The notes under the pieces were generated by a model. That model saw only the letters and a list, made by a program, of their open reading frames with translations. It had not been told where the DNA came from and did no database searches. A stretch of 15,417 nucleotides of DNA from assembly GCA_003141795.1 (NCBI GenBank), contig PLNO01000270.1, forward strand, positions 5,244-20,660, read 5' to 3'. Within the stretch, counting starts at the first letter, position 1. The number at the start of each line of letters is the position of its first letter. Shown here piece by piece: positions 12,048 to 15,417 of the stretch. The position numbers and the translations under genes are program-made. This DNA is from Spirochaetaceae bacterium. GTDB taxonomy: Bacteria; Spirochaetota; Spirochaetia; SZUA-6; Fen-1364.

Positions 12048-13832
12048 ATGATTGTCCTCCTCGGCTTCGCTTTTCTCTCGGGGGTGGTCACCATCCTTTC
12101 CCCGTGCATCCTTCCCATACTTCCTATCGTCCTCTCCGGCGGGGTCGGGGGCGGGAAGGCACGGCCGTTCGGGGTGCTCACCGGGTTCGTGATGAGCTTC
12201 ACGGCCTTCACCCTTGCCCTGTCGGCAATCGTGCAGGCCCTGGGTATCCCCTCCGATTTCCTGCGATACGTGGCCGTGGTCCTCGTGATCCTCTTCGGCC
12301 TTGTCATGGTGGTGCCGTGGCTGCGCGAACGCTTCAATTCGGCCGCCGCGCGGCTCACCGGCCGCGCCGGGACACGGGGCGGCTCGGGGTTCGGCGGGGG
12401 GCTGCTGGTCGGACTCAGTCTCGGGCTCATCTGGACCCCCTGCGTTGGGCCGATCATGGCCTCGGTCATCAGTCTTGCACTGACGCAGAATATCGACGGG
12501 GGGTCCGTCTTCATCACTCTTGCCTATTCCCTGGGCACGTCTCTTCCCATGCTTGGGGTCATGCTCGGAGGGCGCGCGCTTCTGCAGCGCGTGCCGGCCC
12601 TCACCCGCAACGCGGCGAGGATCCAGCAGGGCTTCGGCGTGCTCATGATCATTGTCGGGATTGGCATCGGTCTCGGGTGGGACCGTCAATTCCAGGCCAC
12701 GATTCTCCGGGCTTTCCCGAACTACGGAACCGGGCTCACGGCGCTTGAGAATACCGCGCCTGTGAAGACCGCACTTGATGTGCGCACGCCGGCTCCGGGC
12801 ACGACCATGCAGGGTGCGGCGGGCAGCGGGGTCTTCCGCGTGCCTGCACAGCCACCGGAGAACGGTGGACTGGGCGACTACGGGGCGGCCCCGGCCCTCA
12901 TCGCGGGGGGGCCCTGGTTCAACACGGAAGGCATCGCCGCCGCGGCGGGGCAAACCGCGCAGGGCGGGTCCATGCCGCTCAGCCTCGCGGGGCTTCTCGG
13001 CAAGGTCGTGATCGTGGACTTCTGGACATACAGCTGTGTGAATTGCGTGCGCACACTCCCGTACCTGCGGGCCTGGCATGACGCGTACAGGGACAAGGGC
13101 CTCGTGATCATCGGCGTGCACACCCCGGAGTTCGAGTTCGAAAAGACCTCCACAAACGTCACCCGTGCCATGCGCGACCTGGGCGTCACCTGGCCGGTCG
13201 TGCAGGACAACGACTACGCGCAGTGGAATTCGTACAGCAATCGCTACTGGCCCGCGCACTACTTCATAGACGCAAAGGGCCGGGTGCGCTACTTCCACTA
13301 TGGGGAGGGCGGCTACGAGGAAAGTGAAAAGGTCATCCGCGCGCTCCTTGCCGAGGCTGGGGCGAGCCTCGGGGAAGCCGTCTCGGCGCCGGCGCCGCTC
13401 CTCGAGGCCGGCACGCCCGAGACGTACCTCGGGTATGCGCGGGGCAAGGGATTTGCCAGCGCCGTGGCTCCCGTCGCGGACGCGGTGGTGGACTACAAGC
13501 CGGCCCGGGTGCCGGGCAACGGGGAGTGGAACCTCTCGGGACAGTGGACCATCGCATCTCAGTACGCCATCCCCACGGCGTCGGGGAGCCTCGCGCTGGG
13601 CTTCGATGCGAAGAACGTATTCCTGGTGATCGAGCCGGAGGAGCGGGCGGGCACCATCTCCGTGTTCCTGGACGACAAACCAGTCGGGGACACGGTGGAC
13701 GTGAAGAAGGGCGCCTTCAGACCCATGGAAAGCAGGATGTACCAGGTGGTGGGGCTCTCGACGCCCGGCCCGCATGTCCTGCGCCTCGAGGTGAAGGGGA
13801 AGCTCCGGCTTTTCGCCTTCACATTTGGATGA
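12048..13832 (+). CDS. dipZ: DipZ-type thiol transporter: CcdA membrane domain fused to TlpA-like thioredoxin
   Basis: A 594-residue fusion that passes electrons from cytoplasmic thioredoxin across the membrane to outer thiol proteins. The CcdA domain (about 1-212) has six membrane segments and the redox pair Cys20 (SPCILP) and Cys132 (WTPCVGP). A Pro/Gly/Ala-rich linker (about 225-305) leads to a TlpA-like thioredoxin domain (about 308-440) with SCVNCVR, Cys330 and Cys333, and the cis-proline at Pro402 (RYWPAHYF). The C-terminal part (about 455-594) is beta-rich and matches the extra domain of DipZ proteins, which in Mycobacterium is carbohydrate-binding-module-like. The domain order and the stretch [17 protein letters not shown] are typical of DipZ. 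These are the only four cysteines in the protein. The ATG is 13 nt after the thioredoxin stop, with a GGGG-rich ribosome site. It is the likely electron source for the Msr protein downstream. Confidence 0.9.
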   Translation: MIVLLGFAFLSGVVTILSPCILPILPIVLSGGVGGGKARPFGVLTGFVMSFTAFTLALSAIVQALGIPSDFLRYVAVVLVILFGLVMVVPWLRERFNSAAARLTGRAGTRGGSGFGGGLLVGLSLGLIWTPCVGPIMASVISLALTQNIDGGSVFITLAYSLGTSLPMLGVMLGGRALLQRVPALTRNAARIQQGFGVLMIIVGIGIGLGWDRQFQATILRAFPNYGTGLTALENTAPVKTALDVRTPAPGTTMQGAAGSGVFRVPAQPPENGGLGDYGAAPALIAGGPWFNTEGIAAAAGQTAQGGSMPLSLAGLLGKVVIVDFWTYSCVNCVRTLPYLRAWHDAYRDKGLVIIGVHTPEFEFEKTSTNVTRAMRDLGVTWPVVQDNDYAQWNSYSNRYWPAHYFIDAKGRVRYFHYGEGGYEESEKVIRALLAEAGASLGEAVSAPAPLLEAGTPETYLGYARGKGFASAVAPVADAVVDYKPARVPGNGEWNLSGQWTIASQYAIPTASGSLALGFDAKNVFLVIEPEERAGTISVFLDDKPVGDTVDVKKGAFRPMESRMYQVVGLSTPGPHVLRLEVKGKLRLFAFTFG

Positions 13833-13857
13833 GAGATCGAAGAAGGAGGATCATGCG

Positions 13858-14934
13858 ATGAGAAAGATAATCGTTTTCTTTGCGTTGTGCCTCGCGGCCG
13901 TTTCCGTGAGTGCCGCCGCAATGGCTGCCCCGGGAAAGCCGCAGACGGCTCTCTTTGCCGGCGGCTGCTTCTGGAGCATGGAGTCGGCATTCGAGAAGGT
14001 CTATGGCGTGATCAGCGCAGTGTCGGGCTATACCGGCGGGAAGACGAAAAACCCCACCTATGGGAACTACGGAATCGGTGGGCACGTGGAGGCTGTGCTG
14101 GTCACCTGGGACCCTGCCCGCGTGAGTTACGACGACCTGCTCACCGCGTACTGGCACCACACGGATCCCACCGACGGCGGCGGGCAGTTCGTGGACCGGG
14201 GGCCGAACTATCGCCCCGTGGTCTATTGGATGGACGAGGCGCAGCGCACCCAGGCCGAGGCATCCAGGGCAGCATTGGGGAAAGGCGGAAAACTGCCCGG
14301 ACCCGTGGCCACGGAGATCGCGAAGGCCGGTGCGTTCTACCCGGCAGAAGCGTACCACCAGGACTACACGCGAAAGAACCCCGACAACTACCAGGCTTAC
14401 TACAACGGGTCGGGCCGCGCGGCGTTTTTCGCGAAGGTCTGGGGACCGTCGGAAACAATGGACTCCGCGGCGCCGCCCACGGCGAAGAACGGCGCCTGGA
14501 CCAAGCCGTCACCCGGGCAGCTGAAGAGCACCCTCAACGCCATGCAGTACGACGTCACGCAGAACGACGGCACGGAGCCGGCGTTCAACAACGAGTACTG
14601 GAACAACGAGAAGGCGGGCATCTACGTGGACATCGTCTCGGGTGAGCCGCTGTTCAGCTCCACGGACAAGTTCGATTCCGGCACAGGCTGGCCCAGCTTC
14701 ACCATGGCACTTGCGCCCGCTAACGTCCTCCTGATTGAGGACCGGAGCCTCGGCATGGTGCGGGTCGAGGTGCGCAGCAGGTACGCGGATTCCCACCTCG
14801 GGCACCTGTTCGATGACGGGCCCGCGCCTACCGGCATGCGCTACTGCATGGACTCTGCGTCCCTGCGGTTCATCGCCGTGGCGGACATGCAGAAAGCCGG
14901 CTACGGCCAGTTCCTGAAGCTGTTCAACAAGTGA
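13858..14934 (+). CDS. msrAB: Exported MsrA-MsrB fusion, peptide methionine sulfoxide reductase
   Basis: A 358-residue bifunctional enzyme that reduces both epimers of methionine sulfoxide in proteins. A signal peptide (1-23, AMA cleavage site) places it outside the cytoplasm. MsrA (about 29-195) has the catalytic GGCFW with Cys37, then GYTGG, GHVEAV and [17 protein letters not shown]. MsrB (about 213-345) has [19 protein letters not shown] and catalytic Cys330 in [11 protein letters not shown]. The mature protein has no other cysteine: no resolving Cys at the MsrA end, Thr in place of the frequent second MsrB Cys (DSGTGW), and no zinc CxxC pairs. Reduction must come from a partner, plausibly DipZ or the small thioredoxin. 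The start at 13858 has AAGGAGGA (13843-13850) 7 nt upstream; the in-frame ATG at 13825 overlaps dipZ and would bury the signal peptide. The gap to dipZ is 25 nt. Confidence 0.95.
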   Translation: MRKIIVFFALCLAAVSVSAAAMAAPGKPQTALFAGGCFWSMESAFEKVYGVISAVSGYTGGKTKNPTYGNYGIGGHVEAVLVTWDPARVSYDDLLTAYWHHTDPTDGGGQFVDRGPNYRPVVYWMDEAQRTQAEASRAALGKGGKLPGPVATEIAKAGAFYPAEAYHQDYTRKNPDNYQAYYNGSGRAAFFAKVWGPSETMDSAAPPTAKNGAWTKPSPGQLKSTLNAMQYDVTQNDGTEPAFNNEYWNNEKAGIYVDIVSGEPLFSSTDKFDSGTGWPSFTMALAPANVLLIEDRSLGMVRVEVRSRYADSHLGHLFDDGPAPTGMRYCMDSASLRFIAVADMQKAGYGQFLKLFNK

Positions 14935-14944
14935 GGTCTGTTCA

Positions 14945-14979
14945 CCGGGCGTGACCGCGTTACGCGGATCCACGCCCGG
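14945..14979 (+). terminator. Strong hairpin after msrAB, probable operon end
   Basis: The 9-bp arms CCGGGCGTG (14945-14953) and CACGCCCGG (14971-14979) enclose a second 5-bp stem CCGCG/CGCGG (14955-14959, 14963-14967) with a TTA loop. It begins 10 nt after the msrAB stop. No T run follows, so termination may depend on another factor, or the hairpin may protect the 3' end of the message. Confidence 0.5.
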
Positions 14980-15047
14980 ATCTGTCAAACTCGTCCTGGA
15001 ACAGGCGCTCAAGACAGACGAAAGAGAAAACCTCGAGGCGTTCTGAG
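14980..15047. other. Short stretch without recognisable gene
   Basis: Between the hairpin and the transposase remnant only a 20-odd-codon open stretch is seen (ending in LEQALKTDERENLEAF and a stop at 15042-15044). It has no start signal and I do not recognise it; it could be a displaced part of the transposase or of another lost gene. Confidence 0.3.
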
Positions 15048-15360
15048 GATCCCTATGACATCCTCACGCGCTACTTCAGCCAAGCCGCGGGCAAGAGCAT
15101 CCACACCGCCATGGTCTCCTCTCATCAGACCGCAGGAGCTTTTTCTCCATGGAATCCCCATTGGCACAGCCTGTTCCTGGAGGGAGAAGCGCGATCATCC
15201 ACCCCAACCATCCCCCCGCATCGGCCCGCCCGAGGAGCCGAAGCCCGAGCTGTCCCTATCCGCCATACAGAGCCGCGCCGCCCCTTGGCCGGCAGCCGTT
15301 TCGCAAGAAACGGCGAGATGCTTGGCTCGCTTGATCAAGAAGACTTATGAAGCGGACCTC
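15048..15360 (+). pseudogene. Decayed IS91-like (HUH, Y2-type) transposase remnant
   Basis: Pieces of an IS91-type transposase survive in shifted frames. The segment 15048-15185 reads DPYDILTRYFSQAAGKSIHT, then MVSSHQTAGAFSPWNPHWHS and LFLEG. This fits the QTAGxxxxWNPHxH region of these proteins, with HWH as the HUH metal motif. A second frame reads RKKRRDAW up to 15325 and is followed, in a third frame (15325-15357), by ARLIKKTYEAD, the conserved WARLIKKxYEVD block; the loss of one base at the junction accounts for the shift. A third-frame stretch with PPEEPKPELSLSAIQSRAA (15220s-15280s) may belong to the same gene. No catalytic-Tyr region, zinc-finger CPxCG block or intact start is visible. 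The last 57 bases of the window show nothing I can name. The assignment is by motif memory only. Confidence 0.6.
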
Positions 15361-15417
15361 TCAGGCGGCAGCGCGGTCGCTCCTGGCGACATTCGGGCCC
15401 AGCGACCCGAAGGGGCG

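Noticed and set aside
10003..13775. Minus-strand open frames of 505 and 587 codons opposite the kinase and dipZ
   Set aside because: Antisense shadows of genes with clear catalytic motifs; no start signal and low-complexity His/Gly/Arg/Glu composition.

Overview
The window is a GC-rich, gene-dense bacterial chromosome segment with no rRNA, tRNA or CRISPR. It carries ten protein genes (the first truncated by the window edge) and the decayed end of a transposase gene. The lipoprotein, the exported thioredoxin, the exported Msr protein and the CcdA-type membrane protein suggest a free-living bacterium with an active extracytoplasmic compartment, probably diderm. The phylum cannot be fixed from this sequence; a spirochaete or deltaproteobacterium-like host is only a guess.

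Layout. (1) 1-2606, plus strand: the C-terminal part of a YtcJ-type amidohydrolase, a MarC-family membrane protein, and a small lipoprotein with a DUF2807/GIN-type repeat domain. (2) 2639-8266, minus strand: a very large UvrA of 1875 residues, two UvrA units fused head to tail with four ABC ATPase domains. It ends in a hairpin-plus-T-run terminator and starts from a strong sigma70-like promoter embedded in a 33-bp palindrome. (3) 8403-11493, plus strand: an aldo/keto reductase, an OmpR-type response regulator and a membrane histidine kinase, joined by 10-nt and 4-nt overlaps. (4) 11570-14934, plus strand: an exported thioredoxin, a DipZ-type CcdA-TlpA fusion, and an exported MsrA-MsrB fusion, each with a good or adequate ribosome binding site and only 13 and 25 nt apart. 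(5) 14935-15417: a strong hairpin, then pieces of an IS91-like HUH transposase in shifted frames.

How the genes may work together. Block 4 reads as a complete extracytoplasmic methionine-sulfoxide repair operon: DipZ brings reducing equivalents across the membrane through its CcdA cysteines to its outer thioredoxin domain, which (with or without the small thioredoxin) would reduce MsrA and MsrB. The two-component pair of block 3 lies directly upstream. Between them is a tandem CCGTGAT repeat with the 7-4-7 spacing and the position relative to a -10 box expected of an OmpR/PhoB-family activator site. The most interesting hypothesis here is therefore a dedicated sensor-regulator controlling periplasmic thiol/methionine repair. 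This is inference from spacing and adjacency, not proof. The tandem UvrA is the other notable feature.
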